From Flammulina velutipes (taxonomy: Eukaryota; Basidiomycota; Agaricomycetes; Agaricales; Physalacriaceae), in the NCBI GenBank assembly GCA_011800155.1, contig CM022375.1, forward strand, positions 1,116,001-1,180,000: a stretch of DNA of 64,000 nt, read 5' to 3'. The notes under the pieces were generated by a model that had not been told where the DNA came from, did no database searches, and worked only from the letters and a program-made list of their open reading frames with translations. A program made the translations under genes and the position numbers. Below, one piece after another: positions 34,618-46,060 of the stretch; within the stretch, counting starts at the first letter, position 1; each line of letters starts with the position of its first letter.

Positions 34618-36740
34618 GAGGAGAAGTCACTGTTCTGGATGGAGGCAATGAACCTGCTTCATATAATGAGTGAATGTTATTGGTTGCTGAGAGCAGCCCA
34701 TGAATGGTTGAAAAAGGTTAGTTCTACAATTTACTAATGTTTTCTGCCCAAATCAACTGATTATCACACAGGAGCTCACACCAGAAGAGAGCCAGGATCT
34801 CATTGCAATGGAGCACTTGACAACCACTTTTGGAGTAAATATTACTGCAAAATCTACCCCACATCTGTATATCTCAGCATTGGCAGCCTCTAGAAGGTCA
34901 AATGTGATACAGAGCTGGGTGACCAGATTTCCAGGAGTACCAAAAATAACTGCCACACTAAATATAGCACACCCATTGTTGATTATTCCTCATAATTCTA
35001 GTGTAAACTCAGTCTGTTTTTCATCAGATGGAAAACAAATTGCATGTGGGTTGAATGACAAAAGTGTACATATCTGGGAGGTGTCATCAGGAAGGCAGCT
35101 GCACAAGCTGAAAGGACATGACAATTGGGTGCAGTCAGTCTGCTTCTCACCAGATGGGCAACACATTGTGTCTGGCTCAGCTGACAAAAGTGTGCGCATC
35201 TGGGAGGTGTCATCAGGAAGGCAGCTGCAGAAGCTAGAAGGACATGGTGATTGGGTGCATTCAGTCTGCTTCTCACCAGATGGGCAACAAATTGTGTCTG
35301 GCTCATTTGACAAGAGTGTGCGCATCTGGGAGGTATCATCAGGAAGGCAGCTGCAGAAGCTGGAAGGACATGGTAATTCTGTGGTGTCAGTCTGCTTCTC
35401 ACCAGATGGACAACACATTGTGTCTGGCTCAGCTGACAAAAGTGTGCGCATCTGGGAGGTATCATCAGGAAGGCAGCTGCAGAAGCTGGAAGGACATAAT
35501 CATTCTGTGCGGTCAGTTTGCTTCTCACCAGATGGGCAACACATTGTGTCTGGCTTAGCTGACAGCAGTGTGCGCATCTGGGAGGTATCATCAGGAAGGC
35601 AGCTGCAGAAGCTGGAAGGACATGGTAATTCTGTGGTGTCAGTCTGCTTCTCACCAGATGGGCAACACATTGTGTCTGGCTCAGCTGACAAAAGTGTGCG
35701 CATCTGGGAGGTGTCATCAGGAAGGCAGCTGCAGAAGCTGGAAGGACATGAAGATTGGGTGCGGTCAGTTTGCTTCTCACCAGATGGGCAACACATTGTG
35801 TCTGGCTCAGGTGACAAGAGTGTGCGCATCTGGGAGGTGTCATCAGTAAGGCAGCTGCAGAAGCTGAAAGGACATGGTAATTCTGTGCAGTCAGTCTGCT
35901 TCTCACCAGATGGGCAACATATTGTGTCTGGCTCAGTTGACAAGAGTATGTGCATCTGGGAAGTGTCATCAGGAAGACAGCTGCAGAAGCTGGAAGGACA
36001 TAATAATGCTGTGCAGTCAGTCTGCTTCTCACCAGATGGGCAACATATTGTGTCTGGCTCAGTTGACAAGAGTGTGCACATCTGGGAAGTGTCATCAGGA
36101 AGACAGCTGCAGAAGCTGAAAGGACATAATAATGCTGTGCAGTCAGTCTGCTTCTCACCAGATGGGCAACATATTGTGTCTGGCTCAGATGACAAAAGTG
36201 TGCGCATCTGGGAAGTGTCATCAGGAAGACAGCTGCAGAAGTTGGAAGAACATGATTCTTTTGTGCTGTCAGTCCGCTTCTCACAAGATGGGAAACAAAT
36301 TGTGTCTGGCTCATTTGATAATGATATTCGCATCTGGGCAATATCACAATTTTTCAGTGTTGCTAATGTCAGTAACTCTCAGTCTGCAGAAGCTCAGTGA
36401 CTGCCTACCATGATCACATCATTTCAAAAGCCAATCTCCTTAGATTGTGTCACTCAATGGACATTTCATCAATCTGATTCAGGTAACTATATTCTATCTT
36501 TTCAGATTTCCTTTATACTCATGACATTCTGCAGAAGCACATACAGATTGGTCTATCTCCTCTAATGGATGGATCACCTCTCTTACAGGTAACCAATATG
36601 TGTGGATACCTCATGAGATGTATAAATATCTTCAACGTCCAGATCATCGTGTTATATCAACAAAGGGGTCTGTCACTATTGATTTTAGCCATGCATATTT
36701 TGGAACAGCATGGGCTAAGTGTTATGTCTCACAGAAATAG
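34618..36740 (+). pseudogene. NLR gene, 3' part: WD40 sensor domain and C-terminal cap
   Basis: Resumes in frame at GAGGAG 34618 (EEKSLFWMEAMNLLH). Donor at 34717, next exon from 34772. The linker contains TPEESQDLIAMEHLTTTFGV, followed by eleven WD40 repeats to about 36345. The C-terminal cap follows after one or two introns: exon to 36481, intron 36482-36535, then EAHTDWSISSNGW, MYKYLQRPDHRVIS and AYFGTAWAKCYVSQK, stopping at 36738-36740. The donor between the WD40 exon and the cap is uncertain; a gtaact site near 36371 gives a good join. Without transposon excision this half has no start of its own. Confidence 0.85.
34996..36345 (+). repeat. Eleven WD40 repeats, 126 bp period
   Basis: The unit is 42 codons with the frame SVCFSPDGQHIVSGS then DKSVRIWEVSSGRQLQKL then a GH pair. 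The landmark tgcttctcaccagatgg recurs every 126 bases from about 35141 to 36149. Inner units are nearly identical at nucleotide level, including silent positions; the first and last are more diverged. Variable codons fall in the stretch between the GH pair and SVCF (DNWVQ, GDWVH, GNSVV, NHSVR, EDWVR, NNAVQ). That is the repeat surface reported to diversify in fungal incompatibility NLRs. Confidence 0.95.
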
Positions 36741-36989
36741 TGTACTCTTTTGATATGCTTCAATTCTCTCTTATTTAGTTGTACCTAGTTCTAGTTATAG
36801 CTCTGTTAAGTATTCAGAAATCTACAAAGTCTAGTGTACCATTCATCTTGACTCTTGGATGATCAGTTGAACAGTGAATACTGTCAAAAGAGTCAGGTAG
36901 GTGCCGGGCCTGGGCAAGTCAAACAGTTCCACTGGTTCAGTCTCTTGAACACGATAGGAGAGTCTGAGATCTAATGGACTGGAGTTCTC
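36741..36989. other. NLR 3' flank
   Basis: AT-rich non-coding sequence between the NLR stop and the first recognisable family 3 fragment. No features seen. Confidence 0.5.
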
Positions 36990-38040
36990 CAGCATAGACA
37001 ATGTCATGTGTATGTGAGTTCTACTGACAACATGGGCGCCAAAAGCCTGCACGATGATCAGTCTCTCTTCTGCTGTTTCAAACATTGAACGTATCTGCAC
37101 CTGTGTCAACATCAACACAAATTATTCCTTCTTCCTGTCACCCAGTACGTAGCACCGTACAGACCCATTTCTTGCATGGCAACGAAGACGGTCCTGCCAT
37201 CATTGTCTCCGCTGGTCCAGCTTCTCGGATATATGAGGACTGTCTGAGATACAGTCAGTATGTTACCAGTGTGATTGGAGAAACACTAGCCACAGATTAT
37301 GATATTGTTAGCATACCATAGTGATATCGGTTGAGTAATTACCTTGAAGTGTAATAGTCTTGCACACAAACTAACACATGAAGGATGCGCAAAGGGGTGC
37401 TGGTCCATTCAGTCATTCTGTAACCTTGAAGCATCATCAAGAGTGGTGTGTTTTGGTGTCTCCTTCTCGTGCTCTTCTATCTGCAAGCCAGCGCACATAA
37501 CAAAGCTGTTGGGGGGAAAGATCAGGCAAATATGGACAATTTTGAGCTTGGTACATGAAGTAGAGACCTCATGGAGGTCCGAGTCCAGATGGGTACCCAT
37601 GGGTAGATCCGTCGGCCCGGGATCCCCGGACTCGGACCCCTTGGATCCGCGGGTCAAAGGGTCCGGGTCCGGCAAGGGTGCGGGGACAGAATTTATAGAA
37701 AATACATGGGTACCCACCATGGGTACCCATGGATCCTTGCCTAATTGAGCCTATATAAGCCTATTTTCATGGGTACCCGTGGGTCGAGTCTCAAAAAACC
37801 CGGATCCTCCGGATCCGCGGGTCAAAAGTGGAGGGTCCGGCCAAGGGTGCAGGGGCAGTGGCCGGTGACCATGGGTACCCATGCAGGGATCCGGGGGTGC
37901 ACCCGCGGGTAACTCGTTGAGGTCTCTAACATGAAGCAGTCGAGCCGGAGATGGTGGGAGGAAGGAATGATGCTGTCACGTGGCTTTGTGGGCTGCTGTT
38001 TGATAACCATGTGGCACAATCCCTTTTCTGATTCCTCCCA
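36990..38040 (-). pseudogene. Family 3 block, 5' half, interrupted by a small element
   Basis: Minus-strand homologue of 50040-50800 and 58130-58870. It reads MLTQVQIRSMFETAEERLIIVQAFG, against QVRSMFGRVGKRLTIVQTFG in the copy at about 50270. The intron landmark gttagcatacc with gatatc is at about 37308-37330. The exon near 37550 is cut by the element at 37561-37928 and resumes at 37937. At the 5' end a CACGTG box lies at 37977-37982. Frames are broken; the 3' half is missing. Confidence 0.55.
37561..37928. mobile_element. 368 bp non-autonomous element with 8 bp target duplication
   Basis: The inverted ends are TAGAGACCTCA (37561-37571) and its complement (37918-37928). They are flanked by ACATGAAG on both sides (37553-37560 and 37929-37936). 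The paralogous family 3 copy at about 16921-16970 shows the site without insert (ggtagatgaagcagtcg). The interior is rich in gggtaccc and ggatcc palindromes. 8 bp duplication and size suit a hAT-type miniature element. No ORF inside. Confidence 0.88.
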
Positions 38041-38042
38041 CC
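37950..38042 (-). promoter_or_regulatory. CACGTG box, divergent between family 3 and family 2
   Basis: The box (gagatggtgggaggaag, CACGTG 37977-37982, tgtggcacaatccctttt) is oriented toward the family 3 block on its left. A family 2 start (accatggtgcagctg, then cgtctttcgcgctcagag) follows immediately on its right at 38043. The arrangement suggests a bidirectional promoter. Confidence 0.5.
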
Positions 38043-39780
38043 ATGGTGCAGCTGTTGTGTCGTCTTTCGCGCTCAGAGATGCTCAACTCGACTTGATTTT
38101 CCATCTAAATTGTGTGTGTGCCTTCCCATATACAAAGGACTACATGAACAAACTGGCCAAAACCATCATCTGCTGTGTATTTGGCGACTCTCCCGGTCAT
38201 GAAAAAGATTGCAAGTTGCGTGTGTACCCTGTGCAAACAGACGGAAGAGAGGCTAACACTCCCCTAGGATTCCACTCGATATGGCGAAAGCATGCATATA
38301 TCTGCCAACCTTGAGACAGGTTCCATGAATTAGAGGTATATTCAATTCGACACACACCTTGGTCTACCACTAATGGGCAGCTAGATGTTCTCAACGACAA
38401 AGTACATTCGAAAGTATGACATATTCCCGAAGAACCTACTGCCCACATGGCATTGCCGTCGCCATCACTCAGATTGCGAATGCATCCCCCACCATTGCCT
38501 CAATCGGTTCCCACCACACCTGTATTCCATTTTCCACTGTTACTTCCATCACTGCCAGGCCCGTCATCCTCTTCGCTGCTTTCTGGAGTGCCACGTACCT
38601 TGTCAGACCACATCCATAGAACCTGCCCGTCATCGACTGGGATATTCACTCGGGTGATTTGACATCGACCGACATAGAGCTCGCTGCTGGCTGAAGTCAC
38701 CAGGCAGCTGCTTGGTACAGTTATTTGGCCCAATATCTGGAAGGGATGCGTAGCTGGATACTTGATTCTCACCCCACGCAACGCGAAACATATTCGAAAC
38801 ACTAAAGAGGGTGTTCGAGGCGGTGGGGATAGAGGTCACTGGAGGGCGAACTTCATTCCAGGGATAATTGTTGTTGGTATAGGTAGGCATAGGGTTCTGC
38901 TACGGCCCACTAGCATTTCACTCTCTGAGTTTCCCTCGATAGAATCGTTGTCATCGCCGGACTCATGTTTGATGTTCTATCGCACGGTCTATTGCTCTAT
39001 CACTCTCCTCCTAGATCAAAGGTATGCCCATTCTATACTACACCATACTACACTGCTAACGAACCACTAGATAGTCCTGACCAGAGTACCATTGTTCGAC
39101 GAGTGCTCTACTTCTGAGCAACGAAACAACTCCCACAAGCTCATATCCAAGACCGTTGTGGAGGATGTCCAATGGCCCACCGATCGTTCTATCGACTTCA
39201 CACCCAGGACACGTCGTCCAATGTTTCCCTTTGTCGTCTGTATTTCTATGCCCATCCATCTCTTACACCCCCTTGACCGACATGTGCAAGCCCCCGTTGA
39301 TGGTTGGTACCTACATGCAGAACCGTGTCTGCCATCGACGTGAATCTCTCGACAGAATCGTGACAATGGATGCGGACATCATGCTCTTCCTGCTTCAACA
39401 CAGAACATGGTCCGGTATCTGCGTAGGACGTGTCGCGATTACGTCGCTGGATCCTCAAGCGCGCGGTGGGGAGGCGATGGGGATGGGCTCAGACGGTTTG
39501 AATGCAGAACACTTTGCTAACTCGCCCCACCTCATAGTCCGTCACAGGGATAAACTTTGGACACCCATCTCACTCTCGAAGCTTCCCTTTCATGGAGTCG
39601 TTGCAACTTATCGACGATGTTCTATGGCATGGTAAGTACATGTTTATCGCTCTCTTTCCGTCTTTGTTGAATACTCCTTTTTAGCTGTTTTTGACGCCCA
39701 TACCGGAGCACGGCTGATGGATGGCATGCTGGCCTGCACATCTGTACCAACTGTTGGTCCACAGTCAATGTTTAGCCTTC
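38043..39780 (+). pseudogene. Family 2 gene-like block, decayed
   Basis: Start region with the cgctttcgcgctcagag-type exon 1, then a well-kept hydrophobic exon at 38447-38620 (GIAVAITQIANASPTIASIG to FAAFWSATYLVRP). Next is a NFIPGIIVVGIGRHRV block at about 38850-38890, an intron at about 39021-39070, and the late motif block at about 39550-39632 with donor gtaagtac. The stop in FWSATYLVRPHP and several frame changes show decay. Its exons define the family 2 order best. When intact it was probably a multi-pass membrane protein; no known family recognised. Confidence 0.5.
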
Positions 39781-40000
39781 TTCGTGTATGGTATACTTGG
39801 GTTCTAACATTGACGTCGTGTCGTCTGCATGACTTGGATGGCCGTCTCGTCGATCTAGTCTTCGCCTATATATTCGCCTCAGCCAACAACAGCACGAGCG
39901 ACTGGAGAAACTTTGTATGCCGTTAGCATAGCACAACGATATCAATTGAGCATTTACCTGGCAGCGAGAACTTGCCGGGTATGTCGTGGTAGTTAATGGA
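39781..40000 (-). pseudogene. Family 3 internal fragment
   Basis: ttgggttctaacattgacgtc, then ccgtctcgtcgatct and gttagcatagcacaacgatatc, are shared in order with 45205-45400. It is an isolated piece wedged between two family 2 copies. Confidence 0.5.
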
Positions 40001-40057
40001 ATTAAAAACACAGGAGTGTTTCAGGCATGGATATAGAGCGGGTCATCTAGAGGAAAG

Positions 40058-40156
40058 CATGATGGTGGCAAGAGGCAGAATTGATTGCGCCACAGGGCCA
40101 AACAAAAGTCTACAAGTCCACGTGAATGTTTCGCTCCGTCTTTCCTCCCGCCATGC
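40058..40156 (+). promoter_or_regulatory. CACGTG box, copy 4 (family 2 side)
   Basis: atgatggtggcaaga, gcgccacagggccaaaca, CACGTG at 40119-40124 and gtctttcctcccgccatg, directly before a family 2 start codon. Confidence 0.6.
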
Positions 40157-43100
40157 CAGAGCCGTTGCCACGCTTTTCGCGCTCCGAACCGTTAGAATTG
40201 ATATCCATTCTTACTTTGTCCGCACGAAATCGCCGAATCGTATACGAATCACAACGCGAGAAACCCCACCGAAACCACCATCCGGAGCGCATTCCGCGAC
40301 TCTCCCGACCAGGCGCTAATCTACCCGCGAGCGTCAGCTTGGAAGTTTTCTTCCAGGTAAGCGTCCAGCTGTATATTGTTTGCCCTTCGCTCACCATTAC
40401 AGTCCCAGGCTTTCCCTTGCTCATATCCGAAGACGTAGTCATGGCGCTCGGGCAGAGATAGCATGGAGGACAGATTAAAGGATGGCTGTCCCCGGTCGGG
40501 ATCGTTTACCTCGACCCGATTTTCTGTCTAACGGCGCGTTTACAAGATCGCCGGCCCGTATACAAAGGACTACGCAGACCCCCCGACATCCACCATCTGC
40601 AGCGTACATCGCGAGTTTGCCATGCACGACACGACCAGGGATGTAAACGAGGGTGGTTCCGGGTGGTAGTTTATGTGCGAGCCTCATCCCCAGGGGTTTT
40701 CGTCGACAGGTAAGCGTCCAGCAGCACGTCTTACTCACCGCGTCCCAGGCTTTTGGTCACTCATCTACGGTGGTATAACGCGTCTCTTCGACTGGAGCTC
40801 GATTCGCCTAGGCGTAGAGAATAACCACAATAACGGTCGTGTCGTGCGAAGCCAGGCATACGCGAAGACTAGCGGCGATGTTAGTTCGTGTCGATGTTGG
40901 AGCTCCCGTGCGTACCCTTTCAAATGAACGGAAGATAGGCTGACACTTGCCCAGGCTACCGTCCAGTATGGCGATAGCGCCCATATATCTGTCTCCCTCT
41001 GCGCCAGATGTTTTCGTCCAGACCTTCAGGATTCCATGCACTGAAGGTATGCTCGTTGTATGCATTATCGTCTCGTACTACTAACGGAATCCCACCTAGA
41101 ACTATTGTTCGACAGATGTACGATGAGCTCTGTACCTCTAGGCAAAGAGGGAAGACGTCGTCCTCGAGCATGATCATTTCCCCACCGGCCGTCGCACGAC
41201 CCCTGCCGCTGCCTAGTCCACGATCGTATCACCCACTATACCCCACCGCACCTGAGACGCGTCAACTGCTCCCTCGTCTTTCTGTCCGCACATTTGTCGC
41301 GCCCGTACATCATCTGCCTATCCTATCTCCCTCCTATCGCCATTATTCCATGGAGTTCTTCATCCCAGCTAGTGCTGCGTCTCTGTCATCGGGAGTTTTA
41401 CAAGAGACGGAAATATGGCCTCTGCCAATGTGGAGCGCTTGCTTGTCCAGTTTTCGGGCGGCTTCGGCCATAGCACTTCATCGGGCAGGATCTGTCAGTG
41501 GAAAGAGGGCATGTTGAATGGACACTCGAGAATCTACTCTCCCTCCTTCTCGTGTCTGGACAGTAAAAGGAAGTATTCGGGGCGGCGGCGATGAAGACAA
41601 GCATCGCGAACTTCATTCTAAGGAGCATGATCAACTCGCGTCGTTTGTCGGTGGGATAGGTGTAGGGTAGGGCTACTGGCCTCCGTATTCCATTCGGGCA
41701 TATCGTTGCCGTCGCTCGATGTATTCTTGTACGTTTATTCGTCATTTTCTTTGGATACTCATTTGACATTGTTTTTCCAGTTGTTTGTAACGCTCGGGAT
41801 TCAACACGTGTTGGATTGCAATACTACTTCGTCTGGACCGGTTCTACATGTTGACTGAGGATGTCCGGTGTACACCCTTCTGTTCGATGTCCTATTGGCT
41901 GTGGGCGGATATGCTCTATGAAACGAATCAGCGCCAGAGTTGACGCGTCATTCATCTAAAGCGAAATGGTCAGGGGATGGATAAGGTGTGGGAGAGAACG
42001 GACGATACCCGTAGGAGGCTTGATGAAGAACTCGCGGGGGTTCTCTCCTGATCTATTCAGCTAGCTCGCGTTTCCGTCGGGAGATCATGGTGTTTACCGA
42101 CGCAGAGCTCACGCCTGTTCGTCTCGCTGGCATCTCAGGCGCGTGCCGAGTAGAACTTTCTTGATCGGATTCACTTCGACAAGGATCCGGAAGAAAGGCA
42201 CGTCCAGAGGCTGCTCACTCTCTCGCTCCATGGAATGGGGAGCAGCATGTCTGTTGTTGGAGGGGTGGGGAAGAGAGGTCTATGATAGGACATACTCCTC
42301 GCTTTAGGGTGTTGCCGTTTGTATGTTGGCCATTTCTCGGAGGGAGGGGAGGGATTGCTAGTCGGGTCGCGTAGGAGGGAGTGTTGGAGGTGGGGATGAA
42401 GGCGAACATTCCCGGTTATTCATCGGTGGAACAGGCGTAAGGGGGACCTCTGCATTCCCTTTGGCTGTTTTATTGTTGCTACTTCATATATGCTCGTATG
42501 TCTTTTCATCGCTTTCTTTGGATTCTGTTTTAACCTTGTTTTTACAGATAACTGGGATGTCGGATTGACATTTCCACTCTACCGACTCAATGTTGGCCAA
42601 CGATGACCATACTGGCTTCTGTTCTTGTGCGTCTACCGGGAGGCTTGCGAGTGGTGTTTGCCTGGCACTGGTATTGCTTTCGTGGCATGTGTTAGATAGG
42701 GTGGGGATACACTCCCCAGTCTTCCGAATGTATGTTTTCGTTAAACTCATATTAACCTATATTTATCGTATCATCTCATAGTTTCTCGGACTCCGCTTCA
42801 CGACATAAAATATGGCTCCCATTTGGGCTACGCACGTCTACACTTCCCTTACGGACTTCAGTGTTCGGCGTCGTTTCGTTCTTGTCTCTCTGGTTATACA
42901 CTTCGGAACGGATTAGCGCCCCGAAGATCATGCACTCATCTAACTCGGTCATGAGTGTAGCGTCCGAATCTTGGTCCCTCAATTGGTGGATGGTAGTAGC
43001 GGATGAGGAAACGGGCTGTCGACCGGCGAGCTGTGTATCTGGAAACGGGAATGGCCGGAGTATGTGGCCGCAGGGTTCCAGGGGGGGAGGGGGGGGGAGA

Positions 43101-43271
43101 ATTTGCTGGAGGGAACAAATGATGATGATCATGAGTCGGGGGAAATGAACCTGCGGTCGCTACGAGAAGCTTACTCGACGCCTACGTCTCGTTGGGGTTG
43201 TAGAAGGAGAGCTTGTCGCTGGCTGTCGACACGCCCAGCTTTTTGGGTTGCCCTCGAAGACGGTCTTTTGT
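40153..43271 (+). pseudogene. Family 2 gene-like block, decayed full-length copy
   Basis: Exon 1 opens MPEPLPRFSRSEPLEL and ends near 40356 at gtaagcgtccagc; a part of exon 1 is repeated at about 40540-40740 (aagcgtccagc again at about 40712). Then come pieces matching 17690-17860 (about 40890-41045, ending at gtatgctcg), a hydrophobic-exon remnant, a late block near 41580-41760, and a 3' end at 42860-43270. The last contains gattagcgcccc and ctggctgtcgacacgc, as at 19720-19930. A g-run (about 43080-43098) interrupts it. Multiple frameshifts. Confidence 0.5.
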
Positions 43272-44600
43272 GATCATCATTGTTGACCATTGTCTCGTTC
43301 ATTTACTTATCATGTATCGTACAATATTCCGATTCCCTTTCTTGTGTCTTTGATTCACTAGTATACATATTCAGTTGCCACTATTTATTTTGCCTCATTA
43401 ACGCCTTCTCTCCATACATATGGACCTTTATCAGAGGTGGTGTATATTCAAAGATGAAAGTCAATCTGCTTTGTAGCATCGTCGTGTAACCTTGCCATCA
43501 TCTAAATATGTAGTAGATAAGTAAAGAACGAATAAGAAACACTATGGTACGATGCATGATATTGTATGCGCAAAAGGATAAGACGACGATGTAGGAAACA
43601 GAAAATGAACTTCGAAGCAGAATCCGATATCGTGTATAGGGGCGCTGTCACAAGTCTGCGGTTTACTTCGACTTCCAGCCTCGACATCATGGAAGTGTAG
43701 ATCCTGACTTTCGTATCGCTTCTCGTGCGATTTCATCGCCACCAAGTTCTGTCCATGCCCCCACTCCGAATCCGTGACCTTCCTATCACCCGAAAGCTAA
43801 GCTTCGAAGGCTCGCGATGGTGCAAGGGTGCGAGGGAACATGACGACAATCCAGCATTGACGTGTTGTAAATACGTCCACGGCCGAATGACAGCTCTACG
43901 TAGCAGTACTGAACCAGATAGAGGTAGCTTTGTCTCGGCATATCGAAGGCGGGCTATAGAACACCATAGTCATGCGGAGAAAGAATAATTGGTATACTCG
44001 ACAACGGCAGGTCACTCTCAGCTTCCAACAACTCTCTCTGAGCTCAGAAGTAGACGGTTACTGCGCGCACATGATGGAACATTGGACAAGGAACGCTAAC
44101 GACCGACGACATGGGGCTCCAAAGTTCGAACTCCTCTCAAGCTGAGTGGCAATGGTGAAGGGCAGTGGGCAATGGTTACTGGTAGCTCGTGAAGAAGATT
44201 CCCGAGCGGCATCGGCTATAGAATACATTGATTAGATTGATAAACAAGGAAAGTGGGGGGAAATGCGGACTTACATACCATATCGCGCCAGACGTCTACG
44301 AGGGATCCCCGACGAGGACAGCGACTCTCCGGTTGAGAGCTTTTTGTTGTGATATGCTGACAGCCGCACATCCAATGCCAAAGGTCGTGGATATCGAAAC
44401 TCTCGTCCCCACAGATGTCCTGATCTTAGAACACATCACAGAGTCGCTCGGTAAATAGTGTCCGCTGTGCAAGATAGAAAGATCCCATAGGACACGGACG
44501 AGAAGGTACTCGTAGGAGAGCAGAAGTGTTATGTCACGAATAGTCTTCCCCAGTGGAAAGGCGACGGTGGGGGGATCACATGTTTATGGCGTGGAGTGAG
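43272..44600. other. No supportable gene; duplicated flank at its start
   Basis: About 43540-43640 (gaaacactatggtacgatgcat and following) resembles 48850-48950 and 56650-56740, which lie downstream of membrane genes D and E. This suggests a membrane gene once stood to the left. From 43800 to 44600 nothing is recognised. Confidence 0.4.
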
Positions 44601-44639
44601 AGTGCACGGCTGTTCGAAACTAGTGCTTTCCATAGCTTG

Positions 44640-45745
44640 CTTCAGCCAGCTGGACAAGCGCGAGTTCCGCATTGGCGGGTATATGCGATATCGTCGTCTC
44701 TCAAGACTGCAGCAGTTCTCCCGAGACAGCGACGAATATGCGAGCACGATGGTGCCGATTCACATGAATTCGTCGTACATAGCGCCACAAGGGTGGGTCT
44801 ATGAGCCGGGGGCGGGACGGGAGATTATAATGTTGATTACTGAGTGTACTTATGACAAGTAACCCGGAATGATAAGCAGAGTGAACAGAGCGAGGAGAGG
44901 GTCGCGTCCTATGCACAATAATACGATGAAGGAGCTCCTCGCCGTCGTCAATGTAGTCGTCTGGATCCAGGCGACGGCCACGGGCGGACTTGATAAGGGC
45001 AGTCTTCGACATGCGCTTCCGTGATCTTCCCTGTTGTCGGTACAGTTGGGAATATCTAGCATTTCTTCAGCGTCACGACACGGTGTAACATATAAAGAAC
45101 ATACCTTGAATCCGTACTTATATGCACTCGTTTCTCATCCTTGTAGGCTGCTGAGGGCAAGCCCATGCGTTCAATCGAGCACTGACCAAAGCTAGGACGT
45201 GTAGTGCGCACTTGGATTGTAACATTGACGTCTTGTTGGCTTCTCCGTCGTCCGCGCAGCTTCCATGGCCATCTCGTCAACCTGCTCTCCGCCTATCTAG
45301 ACACCAGGAGAGTCCGATCCTCAGCCAACGACGGCATGCGTCTTACGAACGATTGGAAAACATTACTAGATGTCGTTAGCATAGCGCAACGATAATATCA
45401 GCAGAGCATCTACCTCGCGGCGAAAGGCTACCGTCCTTGTCAAAGCCATGAAGAAGCGCCCGTCAAGATCTTCAGTCGTTTCATGACCTGAAGAAGTCAC
45501 CAGATATGCTACAGGCAGCGTATTTCGATGATTCCTTCACATGCCGTCCCATATGTCAGTCTTTGATAACGACGCCATTCGCGCGAAGAGAGGGGAAAAT
45601 GGACCATCGCCAGGTGAGAAGACGAAGGAGCAGCGCTGGAGCGCGAAGATGGTGGGATGAAAGAAGGCACATTGCCGTCACGTGGCATTGTAGGCTGCTG
45701 TTTGGCGACACTGTGGCGCAATCTCTTTTACTTCCTACCACCATC
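44640..45745 (-). pseudogene. Family 3 gene-like block, decayed
   Basis: Minus-strand order: CACGTG box at its 5' end (CACGTG 45680-45685), intron landmark gttagcatagc near 45375, an exon fragment at 45200-45300, then the exon at 45060-44840. That exon reads RRLDPDDYIDDGEELLHRI then RTRPSP, matching RRLPGCLDDYTNDGKQPPHH then RTRPSP at 58.0 kb. The 3' end is lost: the sequence stops resembling the family near 44640. Confidence 0.5.
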
Positions 45746-46060
45746 GCGTTTCCATCTCACCTAGCCGACGTGTCACATGGATAACTAGTGAAGCCACTGA
45801 ACTTACAGTGAGTGTCTCGCTGATTTCCGAGTCCTTGCATGCCCACGAAGTCCACAGCATAATCACTCGCTCCCGCCGGGTCCCAACCCGACTTCGTAAA
45901 TTGGATCAAGCTCTAGATCATCTTGCTGTTCACCTGGATAAAGGACGACTCGCTCCAGGGAATGCTTTCCTATCATGCTCGCGGTCGACAGCACTTGGTA
46001 CTGGGGTCACAACCATGCATATGCGAAAATTCTGCTAGCAATATCCTTAGGTCACGGCGG
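45746..46060 (+). pseudogene. Fragment shared with 50.8-51.1 and 58.9-59.1 kb
   Basis: gatttccgagtccttgcatgcccac and tcatgctcgcggtcgac recur as ttttcgagtccttggatgctcac and tcatgctcgcagtcga at 50880-51080, and in weaker form at 58955-59120. It always follows the far side of the family 3 box. Coding sense unclear. Confidence 0.45.

Noticed and set aside
34996..36345. Regular repeats that could suggest a CRISPR array
   Set aside because: The 126 bp period is coding WD40 sequence in a eukaryotic gene, with no short repeat/spacer structure.
34998..36347. 449-codon open frame on the minus strand across the WD40 region (and a second of 277 codons at 35500-36333)
   Set aside because: They exist because the 126 bp units are multiples of three, so a frame open in one unit is open in all. 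The plus frame has the domain and the splice context.
37561..37928. gggtaccc/ggatcc-rich stretch as a possible telomeric or centromeric repeat
   Set aside because: It has defined inverted ends, a target duplication and an empty paralogous site, so it is a small transposon.
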